From Streptomyces durmitorensis (GTDB taxonomy: Bacteria > Actinomycetota > Actinomycetes > Streptomycetales > Streptomycetaceae), in NCBI RefSeq assembly GCF_023498005.1, contig NZ_CP097289.1, positions 9,486,001 through 9,550,000 on the forward strand: a DNA stretch of 64,000 nt, written 5' to 3'. Made by a program: the position numbers and the translations under genes. Of this stretch, positions 35,292 to 44,275 are shown in pieces. The notes beneath the pieces are model-generated. The model was not told where the DNA came from, did not search any database, and saw only the letters and a program-made list of their open reading frames with translations. The first letter of the stretch is position 1. Every line of letters begins with the position of its first letter.

Positions 35292-37316
35292 TCACAGCGC
35301 GTACGGGCGGATCTGGACCAGACGGAAGTCGCCCCGCTCGGTCATCAGCCACTCGATGTCCAGCGGCTTGTCCACCTCGGCACCACCGAAGCGCGCCCCG
35401 CTGAAATGGGACTGGAGGAGCCGCCCGGTCAGGGACAGGTCGGCGAGCCGGGCGCGAGTCTCGGCGGACAGGGCCTCGCCCCAGGAGCCCAGGGCGACAG
35501 TGCGGCCGCCGCCCTCCACCGTGTTGTACAGGTACTGCTGAGGCAGGACCGTGCCGTCGACCACCTGCTCCGGGGAGCCGGGGGAGCAGTTGAGGTAGAC
35601 GTTGCGGAAGTCCTCGCGGCGGGTCGGGTTGCAGGTGACCAGGACACCGCCCAGAGAGGCGGGCACGTACTCCTGGACGATCACACCCATGTAGGTGTCG
35701 TCCAGGGAGATGCCGACCTGGTGGCGCAGTCGCACGCTGCGGGGCGACAGCAGAGAGGCCCACACCTGGCGTACGGCTTCCAGGAGTTCGCCGGTGCCGT
35801 GGACGGTGGTGACGGAGTCGTAGACGCCCGCCGCGGAGAAGCCCGGAAGGTCCTCGGCGTTGGACGAGGAGCGCACCACCAGACGCCGCCGCGCATCCGC
35901 GGCGGCGGGGAGCGCCTGGTTGATCTGCCGGGTGACGGACTCGGGGACGGGAGCGTGCCGGATCAGGTGCTGGAGTTGCAGGCAGAGGGAGTCCAGCACG
36001 TCGATGGCGTCGAGTTCCAGTGCCATCTTGAGCTTGCCGATGCCCTGTTGGAGGGCGGGGGAGGAGGCGAGGAAGTGCTGCTGGAGCGCGAAGGGGAGTG
36101 CGACACCTTCCGGGGCGCCGACCGTGGTGGCCACGAAGTCGGCCGCACCGGCGCGTAGTTCGGCCGAGGACGGTTCGTTCAGGCCGAGCCGCGCCGCGAG
36201 GTGCCCGTAGAGGTCCTCGCGCGGCGGGCGGGGCCGACCGTAGAAGGCGGTCAGGTCGGCCGTACGGCTGTCGAGCACGTGGTGCAGCTCGCCGAGGTTG
36301 GCCGCCTTGGTGCCGTACCGGTCCCGGTCGGTGCTGCGCAGCCGGTGCAGGGCCAGTACGGGGGTGTCCTCCAGCAGGGGCGGTTCGAGGCGGATGCGTT
36401 GCTGGTGCCAGGCCGGGGCCCGCAGGTCCGGCTCGTGGTCCAGCCGTTCCAGGGAGATCTCGTCCTCGCGCACCCGGTAGCGCACCCACGCGCCGTTCAG
36501 TCGGTCCTTCTCGACGAGCTGTTCCAGGTCGCGCACGATCGCGTTGGGTATGCCCCAGCCTGAAGCGAGGACGTTGGTGTGCGAAAGCGGTGTGATCGGC
36601 CTGGTGTTGAGGAATCCAGCCACCCGGGGCACGTCGTCCGGCAGGCACGGCATGGCCACGATGTCCGCCCAGCCGAGCCCGGCCTCCGCCGCCGTGTACT
36701 CCTCGTGCGTACGGAAGTACCGCAACCGCCCGGTTGCCTCGCCGGGATTCAGCGGCGTCCGGGTCCTGGAGCCGAAGAGCTCGTGGCTCAGGACGCGTGG
36801 CACGAGCAGTTCGCTGATCGCCGCCAGCTCCTCCTCCTGTCCGTGATTGGCGGGTTTGAGGAGCACGGGCAGCCGGTCGTCGACGCGTGATCGTACGAAC
36901 TCGTAGAAGAGGGCGAGCAGTTCACCGTGCATGGTGTCGGCCTCGGTCGTCTCCAGGACGAGGAAGGCGCGTTCGCGGCCCTCCGTGTCCTGCTCGGTGT
37001 GCAGGGACAGCACACCGAGCAGGAAGCGGCGCCCGGGGTCCATGTAGACGGAAGCGTTGAACGCGTCGAGGTCCGCGTCCAGCGCGGCGAGCTCCATGCC
37101 CAGTACGCGCGTGGCGATGTAGTTGACGTGAAAGGGGTGCGCGGCCGTGTCGAGCAGGTGCCAGCTGTTCTCCACGCGGTCGACGACGACCTTGAGGTAC
37201 GGATGACCGGCCAGGACACCCGAGAGGGTACGGAAGAGCGGAAGGGAGAGGTTCTCGCCGACGACCGTGCGGTCCGTGGCCGGCTCGGCGGAGCCGGTGA
37301 ACAGTTGGGCGGTCAT
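35292..37316 (-). CDS. Dikinase-like phosphotransferase (phosphohistidine swivel then PEP/pyruvate-type ATP-binding domain)
   Basis: A 674-residue protein. Residues 1-170 match no domain I know. At about 220-265 the swivel domain has TPLSHTNVLASGWGIPNAIV with the phosphorylatable His. The C-terminal third (about 440-674) is a PPDK_N ATP-grasp domain: LVVRSSSNAEDLPGFSAAGV, VIVQEYVPASLGGVLVTCNP and QIRPYAL at the very end. This swivel-before-ATP order is that of glucan water dikinases, reversed from PEP synthase, and no PEP barrel is present. It should move a phosphate from ATP through His to a substrate. The ATG overlaps the ATP-grasp gene stop as ATGA, with GGAGG upstream. Confidence 0.78.
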   Translation of the reverse strand: MTAQLFTGSAEPATDRTVVGENLSLPLFRTLSGVLAGHPYLKVVVDRVENSWHLLDTAAHPFHVNYIATRVLGMELAALDADLDAFNASVYMDPGRRFLLGVLSLHTEQDTEGRERAFLVLETTEADTMHGELLALFYEFVRSRVDDRLPVLLKPANHGQEEELAAISELLVPRVLSHELFGSRTRTPLNPGEATGRLRYFRTHEEYTAAEAGLGWADIVAMPCLPDDVPRVAGFLNTRPITPLSHTNVLASGWGIPNAIVRDLEQLVEKDRLNGAWVRYRVREDEISLERLDHEPDLRAPAWHQQRIRLEPPLLEDTPVLALHRLRSTDRDRYGTKAANLGELHHVLDSRTADLTAFYGRPRPPREDLYGHLAARLGLNEPSSAELRAGAADFVATTVGAPEGVALPFALQQHFLASSPALQQGIGKLKMALELDAIDVLDSLCLQLQHLIRHAPVPESVTRQINQALPAAADARRRLVVRSSSNAEDLPGFSAAGVYDSVTTVHGTGELLEAVRQVWASLLSPRSVRLRHQVGISLDDTYMGVIVQEYVPASLGGVLVTCNPTRREDFRNVYLNCSPGSPEQVVDGTVLPQQYLYNTVEGGGRTVALGSWGEALSAETRARLADLSLTGRLLQSHFSGARFGGAEVDKPLDIEWLMTERGDFRLVQIRPYAL

Positions 37317-38686
37317 CGGGAAACCTCCTCGGGCTGCGCGGCGGGCAGGACCCGGGGCAGGGCGTCCACCAGGGTCTCGAAGTCGCGGAGCACCGTCCGC
37401 GCGTCGGTGGCGGACAGCAGGCACAGGGCCGCCATGGTGTTGGCGCCCGCGGCCGGGTCGTAGACCGGCACGACGCTGCCGTCGGCCAGTGAACTCTCCG
37501 CGACCACCGACAGCTCGCTGCCCCGTCCGAGCGGCACGTCCGCCGCCACCGCAGAGAAGTCCCAGACCTTGCGGTCCTGCCAGGCTTCGCCCTTGCCGTC
37601 GACCGCGAGGACGACGAGGGAGCCCGCCGCACCGTGCGCCTGCGCCGGCGTCAGAGCGTGCTCGGGCCACTCGACCGGGCGGCCGAGGAGATGGTCGACG
37701 AGCATGCCGATCAGGTCGAGGCCGAACACCTCCTCGACCTGCGGCACCGTCATCGCGCCGCCGAACCGGGCGGCCGTCTCGATCAGCCACATGCTGCCGT
37801 CCGCACCGAGCTTGATCTCGGTGTGGGTTCCACAGTCGCGCAGGCCGAGGGCGTCGACGGACTCCCGGGCGAGGGCCACGATCCGGTCCTGGGCGTCCTG
37901 GGACAGCAGGGCGGGAGTGATGCCCGCACGCTCGGTGAACGGCTCGACCGTGGGCATCCGGCCGCTGAGGCAGACCGGACGGAACACACCGTCCGCCACG
38001 ACCCCCTCGACGCTGACGTAGTCCCCCCAGCCGGACTCGTCGAACCAGTCCGCAGCGGTACCGGTCACGATCTGTTCGACCACGAAGTCCGCCTCGGCCT
38101 CGGCGACATGGAGCTCCGCGTACCCCAACAGGGCTGATTCGGCCATTACTTCACGCGATCGACGCCAGGCGGCGGACACCTCGCGCCGGGAGCGGATGAT
38201 CTGGTGCGCGGTGGACCCCGCGCTCCAGGCCGCCTTGAGGAGCAGCGGGAAGGGCAGGTGGACGGCCGCCTCGTGCAGGTCCGCCTCCGTGGCGACCGGT
38301 CGGAACTCGGGCTGCGGCAGGCCGTGTTCCTGCCAGGTGCGCCGCATCAGGCGCTTGTCACGGGCGAGCGCGGCGGCGCTGCCCGCTCCGGCGAGGCCGA
38401 GCGCCTCGCAGGCCTCGGCGACGGCCACGACCGCGTACTCGGAGAAGGTGAACACCGCGTCCGCGCCCACGGCCTTGGCCCGCGAGACGATCAGGGACAC
38501 CAGGTCGGAGCGCTGCGCGTCGGTGGGTGTCACCACCGAGGCGCACAGTGTCCGGGCGGCGTCCGCCGCCGTGGGAGGAAGAGCGCTGAGCGTCAGAAGA
38601 TGCACTTCCGCCCGCGCGGCCGCCCGGGACAGGACGTGACCGAGCGGCGGACCACCCTTGGCGTGCACTAACAGCACCTTGCTCAT
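37313..38686 (-). CDS. ATP-grasp ligase (L-amino-acid-ligase-like)
   Basis: A 457-residue ATP-grasp enzyme. The N-terminal Rossmann-like part (VLLVHAKGGPPLGHVLSR) is followed by the ATP-grasp core: LPFPLLLKAAWSAGSTAHQI with the ATP-binding Lys, VVEQIVTGTAADWFDE, and metal-binding residues in THTEIKLGADGSMWLIETAA. The layout fits BacD-type carboxylate-amine ligases that join two small carboxylic acids or amino acids with ATP. ATG at 38684-38686 with GGAG upstream; it heads a three-gene operon with the dikinase-like protein and MFS exporter. A dipeptide or phosphorylated amide product is inference. Confidence 0.82.
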   Translation of the reverse strand: MSKVLLVHAKGGPPLGHVLSRAAARAEVHLLTLSALPPTAADAARTLCASVVTPTDAQRSDLVSLIVSRAKAVGADAVFTFSEYAVVAVAEACEALGLAGAGSAAALARDKRLMRRTWQEHGLPQPEFRPVATEADLHEAAVHLPFPLLLKAAWSAGSTAHQIIRSRREVSAAWRRSREVMAESALLGYAELHVAEAEADFVVEQIVTGTAADWFDESGWGDYVSVEGVVADGVFRPVCLSGRMPTVEPFTERAGITPALLSQDAQDRIVALARESVDALGLRDCGTHTEIKLGADGSMWLIETAARFGGAMTVPQVEEVFGLDLIGMLVDHLLGRPVEWPEHALTPAQAHGAAGSLVVLAVDGKGEAWQDRKVWDFSAVAADVPLGRGSELSVVAESSLADGSVVPVYDPAAGANTMAALCLLSATDARTVLRDFETLVDALPRVLPAAQPEEVSR

Positions 38687-39045
38687 CGAGGTTCGTCTCC
38701 ATACATCCGGTTGGTACGTGTCGTGGTGTCGTACAGATCGGTGACGCGCGTAGAACACGAGGGATCATCGGGCGTACGTTGCAGGGCGTGTTCACCCGCA
38801 CACTCAAGGGGACCAGTCGGCAGGCACCCGCGAACGCCACCGGAGGCGCCTGCGCCTCAGGCAAATGCCTGAGTCGCAGGCCGTGTTGGGCCACCTCGTG
38901 CTCCGCGAGGGATCGCAGGCCGGCCGCGGCACCTCGCGGGCAGCCACCACTTCGGCCGAGAAGCGAGCATGCGCGAGACCGGGACGGGATACGCCTCGCG
39001 TGATGACTGTGCGTCAACTAGCCGTATACGGACGGAGAAACCGCT
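38687..39045. promoter_or_regulatory. 359-bp divergent control region of the ligase cluster
   Basis: Separates the ATP-grasp operon from the PAS-LuxR gene. It contains a near-perfect palindrome GCCTGCGCCTCAGGCA / TGCCTGAGTCGCAGGC (38848-38863, 38866-38881; one mismatch, 2-nt centre), a candidate binding site for the divergent LuxR-type regulator or a leader hairpin. No coding frame seen. Confidence 0.55.
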
Positions 39046-40248
39046 GTGGACGATTCCAGACTCAAGGCATTCCTCGAGCACCTTCCCGTCTTCTGGTGGG
39101 AGGTCGACGAGCCGTGGCAGGCACTGGAGGGCGGAGGCGGTGCCTGCGCCGACACCGGTAGGGCACAGCGCTTCCTGGAACGGATGCAGCAAGAACGCTC
39201 GGCCCCGGGGCACCCGCCCGAGGAAGGCCGCCGACAGGCCCACCCCGAAGTCCCGCGCCGGTACGCGGCTTTCGCCGACCTCATCGACCGCGCCCCGGCC
39301 GCGGCCTTCATCCGGGACCGGGACGGACGCTACCTGTGGGCCAACCATGCCTACGCGCACCTCTACGGCACCACTGCGGAAGAACTCGCCGGCAAGTGCA
39401 TCGAGGACTTCGACGCCCCCGCCGAGGCCGTCCGGTTCCGCGCCCTGGACCAGGAGATCCTCAACCGGGGCACGCAGGTGCGCCACACCCTCGGCTACCG
39501 CCGCCCGGACGGCAGCCCAGGTCAGGCGGTCGGCCACCGCTTTCCCGTACGGGAGAACACGCAGACCTGCGTCGCCGGAATCTACGTGGACATCACGGAC
39601 CACCTCCGTGCCAAGGTCCAACGGCAGGAGGCGGAGGAGAACCTACAGGCGCTGCGCGACCACAGCGGCCTGCCCTGCGCACTGCTCTCGGCCGACGGAC
39701 GCGTGATCGAGGCGAGCGCGGCGGCCGCCGACCTGTTCCACCTCGGTCTGCCCGACCTGGTGGGCCGCCGCGCCCGCACTCTGCTCGCCCCCACCCCTGA
39801 ACTAGACGGGCTGCACCGCAGATGGAATGGTCTGATAGCGCGCCGCACCAGACGAGTGGAGACATCGGCCGTGCTCGTCGACAGCCAGGGGCGGCAACGC
39901 CGCGCGCAGCTCCACCTGACGACGGTCGGCCATTCCGCTGCCCGTGCCCGGCATGTCTGGGCCGTCGTCACGCACCAGAGCCTCGCCCACGAGGCCCATC
40001 CGTCGCTCACCGCCGCGCAGGTCCGCATCCTGTCCCTCCTTGCGGAGGGCAGCAGCAACAGCGACATCGCCACCTCGCTGAAGCTGTCCCGGCAGACGGT
40101 CGACTACCACCTCAGCCGCCTGCGGCAATCCCTGGGCGCCGCGACCCGCCCCGCCTTGGTCGCCCGCGCCTACGTCCTGGGCATCCTCGCCCCCCGAGCC
40201 TGGCCCCCGCGCTCCGCCACGGCGGCCCACCCGCTCAGCACCGTCTGA
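39046..40248 (+). CDS. PAS-domain LuxR-type transcriptional regulator
   Basis: A 400-residue cytoplasmic regulator. Two PAS-like domains occupy about 75-190 (AFIRDRDGRYLWANHAYAHL) and 200-310 (CALLSADGRVIEASAAAADL), and a LuxR helix-turn-helix lies at about 320-380 (LTAAQVRILSLLAEGSSNSD, IATSLKLSRQTVDYHLSRLR). GTG 39046 follows ACGGAGAAA. There is no receiver or REC phosphorylation domain, so control is by ligand, redox state or partner binding through PAS. It is divergent from the ATP-grasp cluster and is the probable regulator of it. Confidence 0.88.
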   Translation: MDDSRLKAFLEHLPVFWWEVDEPWQALEGGGGACADTGRAQRFLERMQQERSAPGHPPEEGRRQAHPEVPRRYAAFADLIDRAPAAAFIRDRDGRYLWANHAYAHLYGTTAEELAGKCIEDFDAPAEAVRFRALDQEILNRGTQVRHTLGYRRPDGSPGQAVGHRFPVRENTQTCVAGIYVDITDHLRAKVQRQEAEENLQALRDHSGLPCALLSADGRVIEASAAAADLFHLGLPDLVGRRARTLLAPTPELDGLHRRWNGLIARRTRRVETSAVLVDSQGRQRRAQLHLTTVGHSAARARHVWAVVTHQSLAHEAHPSLTAAQVRILSLLAEGSSNSDIATSLKLSRQTVDYHLSRLRQSLGAATRPALVARAYVLGILAPRAWPPRSATAAHPLSTV

Positions 40249-40421
40249 CCGTCGGGGTTCTCCAAGTCGGTTTCGCGATGCGGGCCCGGGGGCGGAACTC
40301 ACTCTGAAGCAAGCCGCGTTCACCGGGTCGCCACCTTCGCACAACCCTTCGTACGCCTCACGAGTCACACCCCCGGAAGCCTTTCCCTCTGATTTCCCCC
40401 TTCGAGTACCGGAGTTCCACA

Positions 40422-41858
40422 GTGCGCGTACGTACCCTGACCGCCACCGCAGCCGTAGTGGCACTCACCGCCGCCGGTCTGACCCTGCCGCTCGCCGGGA
40501 GCGCCGCGGCTGCCACGACCCCGCGGTTCGACTTCAACGGCGACGGATACGAGGACATCGCGGTCGGCATGCCCAACGCCACGGTGGACGGCAAGGCCAA
40601 GGCCGGCTACGTCAGCGTGATCTATGGCGGCCCGCAGAGCCCGAGCGGGTCCACCGGCGTCATCAGCCAGGCCGAGGCCGGCATACCCGGCACGCCCGAG
40701 GCGGGCGACCGCTTCGGCTCCTCCGTGGCACCCGTCGACGTGAACGGCGACGGCGTCTACGAGCTCGTCGTCGGCGCGAGCGGAGAGTCGCTCACCTCCG
40801 AGCAGTTCCAGGACGAGGGCACCATCACCGTCCTGGACGGCTCGGGGTGGAACGTCAAGGGCACCACGGTGGCCAGGGGCTCGGGCGAGTTCAGCAAGAT
40901 CGGCAACACCATCGCCACGGGCGACTACGACGGCGACGGCGACACCGACCTCGCGTACGGCGAGAGCGGCGAGGAGCGCGGCTCGCTGCGGTTCCGCCCG
41001 GGCCCGCTGACCGCCGACCCGGTGACCCCCACCACTGTGCGCCAGTACGGCATGGGCGGCGCCACCACCGACCTGGCCACCGGCGACTTCGACGGCGACG
41101 GCCGGGACGACCTCGCCGCCACCTGGAAGGGCATGGAGGACTCCAGCACCTTCATCACGCGCTGGGACGACCAGGCCAAGCCCGCCCAGTGGTACGCCGA
41201 CGCCGACCGCGGCAGCTCGCTGGCCGCCGCCGACTTCGACCGGGACGGCACGGACGACCTCGCGGTCGGCCTCGTACAGCCCAACCCCGAGTCGGAGACC
41301 ACGCATTGCAGCGACCGGCTCGGCGGTGCGGTGCTCCTGCTCAAGGGCTCGAAGACGGCGGAATTCGGCACCGAGAGCGAGTGCTTCACCCAGTCGAACC
41401 CGGAGGTCGGCGGCACCGCCGAGGAGGGCGACGACTTCGGCGCCGCGCTGAGCGCGGGCGACCTGACCGGCGACGACCGTCCGGAACTGGTGGTCGGCGT
41501 GCCCGGCGAGGACGTGGGCACCGTGAAGGACGCGGGCGGATACGTCACTCTCAACAACACGGAGCACGGCCTCCACGGCGGTCTGGCCCGCAGCCAGAGC
41601 ACCCCGAACATGCCCGGCACGGCCGAGGCCGGCGACCGCTTCGGCGCCCAGGTGGCCGTCGGCGACTACAACCGCGACGGGCTGCCGGACAGCGCGGTGA
41701 GCGCGCCCGGGGAGAACGCCGGTGAGCCCAGGTCGGGTGGCGTCTGGTTCGCTCCGAGCAGCACCGAGGAGACGTACCCGCTGGGCAAGTCGCTGACCCC
41801 GTTCGGCTTCGCGCTGCCCAACGGAGCCATCAACTACGGCGAAGTGCTCGGGTTCTAG
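40422..41858 (+). CDS. Secreted FG-GAP/integrin-alpha-like repeat protein (second copy)
   Basis: A 478-residue exported protein with signal peptide (RVRTLTATAAVVALTAAGLT, cleavage near SAAAATT). It has seven FG-GAP blades with calcium loops such as DFNGDGYEDIAV, DYDGDGDTDLAY, DFDGDGRDDLAA and DYNRDGLPDSAV, forming a beta-propeller. It resembles the protein at 8582 in length and repeat spacing but is diverged. The end ALPNGAINYGEVLGF is the family C-terminus. GTG 40422 begins the signal peptide. Immediately downstream lies a broken third copy. Function outside the cell unknown. Confidence 0.9.
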   Translation: MRVRTLTATAAVVALTAAGLTLPLAGSAAAATTPRFDFNGDGYEDIAVGMPNATVDGKAKAGYVSVIYGGPQSPSGSTGVISQAEAGIPGTPEAGDRFGSSVAPVDVNGDGVYELVVGASGESLTSEQFQDEGTITVLDGSGWNVKGTTVARGSGEFSKIGNTIATGDYDGDGDTDLAYGESGEERGSLRFRPGPLTADPVTPTTVRQYGMGGATTDLATGDFDGDGRDDLAATWKGMEDSSTFITRWDDQAKPAQWYADADRGSSLAAADFDRDGTDDLAVGLVQPNPESETTHCSDRLGGAVLLLKGSKTAEFGTESECFTQSNPEVGGTAEEGDDFGAALSAGDLTGDDRPELVVGVPGEDVGTVKDAGGYVTLNNTEHGLHGGLARSQSTPNMPGTAEAGDRFGAQVAVGDYNRDGLPDSAVSAPGENAGEPRSGGVWFAPSSTEETYPLGKSLTPFGFALPNGAINYGEVLGF

Positions 41859-41950
41859 ACATCCGTCTGCCCTCCAGCACGTGAACTGACCTCCCAGCCC
41901 TGCGATGTGGAGTACCTCTGCGCCGTAAGAGATCCTGGTACGCGGACACC

Positions 41951-42413
41951 GTGGTCGGCGTCGCTGGAGGGGCGAGCCCCACCGACGCGAGGACGGCGAC
42001 GGCGACGAGCAGCGCGGCCGAGGCGGGCACGTTCACCACCTCTGTCAGCCAGGACACTCCGGGCGTCGCGGGCACGGTGGAGGACGCGGACAACTTCGGC
42101 ATCAAGCCGGCCGCGGGCGATCTCGACGAAGACGGCCGGGACGACCTTGTGGCGGGCACGCCCAGCGAGGCCATCGGGACACTGGACCGCGCCGGTTCGG
42201 TCACGGTGCTGACCTCGGGCCCGGACGGTCTGCTCGACGCCTCGGGCACCGCCAGGTCGGCGGCCTGGCACCAGGACTCGGCCGGGGTCCCCGGGGCGCC
42301 GGAGGTCAACGACGAGTTCGGCTCGGCGCTGGCCCTCGGGGACCACGACGGTGACGGCCCGGCTGTTCGGGCTGCGGGGGGCGCTGTACTACGGGCAGGT
42401 ACTCGGGCGCTGA
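41951..42413 (+). pseudogene. Decayed FG-GAP repeat gene fragment
   Basis: The frame from 41951 reads through FG-GAP-like blades (GDLDEDGRDDLVAGTPSEAI, then ALGDHDGDGP) and then loses homology; from 42363 another frame gives LFGLRGALYYGQVLGR followed by TGA at 42411-42413, the same C-terminus as in the intact neighbour (INYGEVLGF). A deletion or frameshift near 42350-42362 and a missing N-terminus make this a remnant of a tandem paralogue. Confidence 0.75.
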
Positions 42414-42474
42414 GACTGCGAGCCTTACCCGCGTTCCTGCCGGACAGCTGCCCCTTCCCGCGCGTCTGCGGCTC

Positions 42475-43062
42475 TCAGCTGAAGATGTCCAAGAGGTCCA
42501 GAGGGGAGCCGTCGTCGGTGGGGCGGGGCCGCCGCATCGGGAGCGGATCCGGGTAGGACTCCACGGCGGCCCTGGCACGGACGATGTCCGGCCCGCCGCA
42601 CGCCGCGACCGCGAAGGCGCCGAATACCTCGGCGAACGCGGCCGGGTCGCGGAACTCCACGCTGAACGCCCGGCCGTCCCGCAGCGGCACCCACACCACC
42701 CGGTCGAACCGTGTCCATTCCAGCACCGGCTGGTCGTCGGCCGTCGACCGCCCTTCCAGCCACAGCCGCGCCACGTGCAGGAGATTCACCATCTCCATCG
42801 GCAGCCGCTTGCGCCGCACCCGCAGTTCACGCGTCGTCAACGCGACGAGCTGGTCCTTCTTCGGGTACCAGACGACGCCGATCCCGAACGGCACCCACAG
42901 CAGGATCCCGATCATCGGCCAGACCAGAGCGTCGCCCCACGACCGGAGCAGTCCGCCGTCCAGCAGATACAGGACCCCGAAGACCAGGACCCACTTCGCT
43001 GTCATCCGCCAGAACCCGCTGCCTTGCCGGTACAGGACTCGCCGCTTCCCCGTCATCGCCAT
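42475..43062 (-). CDS. Membrane protein with N-terminal two-TM hairpin
   Basis: A 195-residue protein with two membrane segments (about 20-38 and 45-66, AKWVLVFGVLYLLDGGLL and ALVWPMIGILLWVPFGIGVV) and a soluble C-terminal domain of about 120 residues with a charged helix MVNLLHVARLWLEGRSTADD. I do not recognise a named family; the layout is like small Streptomyces PH-domain-type membrane proteins. ATG 43062 is chosen: TAACGT lies 6 nt upstream, consistent with a leaderless start, and an earlier GTG at 43068 is the alternative. It is 9 bp from the DDN-type gene stop on the same strand. Confidence 0.65.
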   Translation of the reverse strand: MAMTGKRRVLYRQGSGFWRMTAKWVLVFGVLYLLDGGLLRSWGDALVWPMIGILLWVPFGIGVVWYPKKDQLVALTTRELRVRRKRLPMEMVNLLHVARLWLEGRSTADDQPVLEWTRFDRVVWVPLRDGRAFSVEFRDPAAFAEVFGAFAVAACGGPDIVRARAAVESYPDPLPMRRPRPTDDGSPLDLLDIFS

Positions 43063-43071
43063 GCCCACACG

Positions 43072-43563
43072 TTAGCCGTCGCCCTCGGCGACCGACGGTG
43101 GGGCATCCGCCGGCCCGGTCGCGGACGTGGGCTCCAGCACGAAGACGGGGATCACACGGTCGGCCTTCTCCTGGTACTCGTCGTACGGCGGATACGCGGC
43201 GACCGCGCGCTCCCACCACTCGGCCTTCTCGTCCCCGCTGATCTCACGGGCCGTCATGTCCCGGCGTACGGAACCGTCCTGGAGCTCCACGTGCGGATCG
43301 GTCTTGAGGTTGAAGTACCAGACCGGGTGCCGCGGGAAGCCGCCGTTCGAGGCCACGGCCGCGTACCGCCCCGCGTGCTCCACGCGCATCAGCGGGATCT
43401 TGCGGATCTTGCCGCTCTTCGCGCCGCGCATCGTGACGATGACGACGGGCAGGCCCGTGTCCCACAGCGTCCCCCCTTGCGTGCCGCCCGAACGCTCGTA
43501 CAACTCGACCTGTTCGCGCACCCACTGCACCGGATGCGGACCGTACTCGCCCTCAAGCGGCAT
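43072..43563 (-). CDS. Deazaflavin (F420)-dependent nitroreductase-family protein
   Basis: A 163-residue protein of the DDN/split-barrel FDOR group. The core [20 protein letters not shown] with the GAKSGxxR phosphate-binding loop, then [20 protein letters not shown], is diagnostic for F420-dependent oxidoreductases. They reduce quinones, nitroimidazoles or other small molecules with F420H2. ATG 43563 is chosen over longer in-frame starts because GGGACG lies upstream and the family opening [20 protein letters not shown] follows. Probably a self-standing gene. Confidence 0.86.
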   Translation of the reverse strand: MPLEGEYGPHPVQWVREQVELYERSGGTQGGTLWDTGLPVVIVTMRGAKSGKIRKIPLMRVEHAGRYAAVASNGGFPRHPVWYFNLKTDPHVELQDGSVRRDMTAREISGDEKAEWWERAVAAYPPYDEYQEKADRVIPVFVLEPTSATGPADAPPSVAEGDG

Positions 43564-43671
43564 CGCGTTCGTCCCATCGTCGCGTGCGGATCGTATTGCG
43601 CAGTTCCACACAAGCACGCGCGGATTCATCCTCGCGAGACTGCCGGGCAACATGTCTTGCCCGGCTCGCCT

Positions 43672-44082
43672 CTATGCGAGCTCCATCAGCTCTCGGAGCC
43701 GGTTCAGGTCACCGGCCACCGTGGCGGCGTCACGGTCGAAATCGGCGTCGCTCGTCTGTGGCTGCCGGCGCAGGGTGAACACGACTTCGCTCCCGTTGCC
43801 GTCGCGGATCACACGGACCGGGTTGTAGACGGTTTCCCCGGAGGGCAGCGTGACGTCGTGGTCGAGTACACCCAGCTCGTTGCGCGGCACGAAGGTGACC
43901 GCGACCCTTCCCATGGGGGAGGATTCCGCAACCCATTGACCGTCGATCCGCTCGATGGAGCCTCCCAGGCCACGGGCCCACGCGGGCAGGTTCACCGGGT
44001 CCGACGCAAAGGCGTAGACCTCGTCGACCGTGCGGTCGATGTAGACGCTGAGGTGGCGGGATTCTTTGTCGGTGCTGTTCAT
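43672..44082 (-). CDS. SRPBCC (START/polyketide-cyclase-like) domain protein
   Basis: A 136-residue helix-grip protein with the SRPBCC pattern HLSVYIDRTVDEVYAFASDP, then GRVAVTFVPRNELGVLDHDV and SEVVFTLRRQP, ending in a long C-terminal helix. It binds a hydrophobic ligand; ligand and role unknown. ATG at 44080-44082 has TATCCT 7 nt upstream and no ribosome site, so it is probably leaderless; an in-frame start 21 codons earlier is less likely. It is divergent from the secreted lipase, sharing the control region with its palindrome. Confidence 0.8.
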   Translation of the reverse strand: MNSTDKESRHLSVYIDRTVDEVYAFASDPVNLPAWARGLGGSIERIDGQWVAESSPMGRVAVTFVPRNELGVLDHDVTLPSGETVYNPVRVIRDGNGSEVVFTLRRQPQTSDADFDRDAATVAGDLNRLRELMELA

Positions 44083-44212
44083 GGTCGTGAGGATAGTGAG
44101 CCGATGCCGCTGCCTTCTTGAACGAATCGGACTTGCTTGATCCAACTTGATCCAACAGGACAGACGCCTGATATTTGGCCCCGCCTCGGACCTTGCACAT
44201 CTATGGCCGTAT

Positions 44213-44228
44213 TACTGACGGGTCAGTA
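44213..44228 (+). promoter_or_regulatory. Perfect 16-bp palindrome in the lipase promoter region
   Basis: TACTGACGGGTCAGTA is a perfect palindrome with a 2-nt centre, 47 bp upstream of the lipase ATG and between the divergent SRPBCC and lipase genes. This size and symmetry fits TetR-type operators. Confidence 0.65.
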
Positions 44229-44275
44229 CGGTGCTGGTCAACCCCCCTTGTACACAGGAGAGTTGGGAGAGCTGC

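Noticed and set aside
35245..36648. Extension of the MFS frame upstream through the kinase gene
   Set aside because: The extra 467 residues are Arg/Pro-rich shadow of the dikinase-like gene in another frame.
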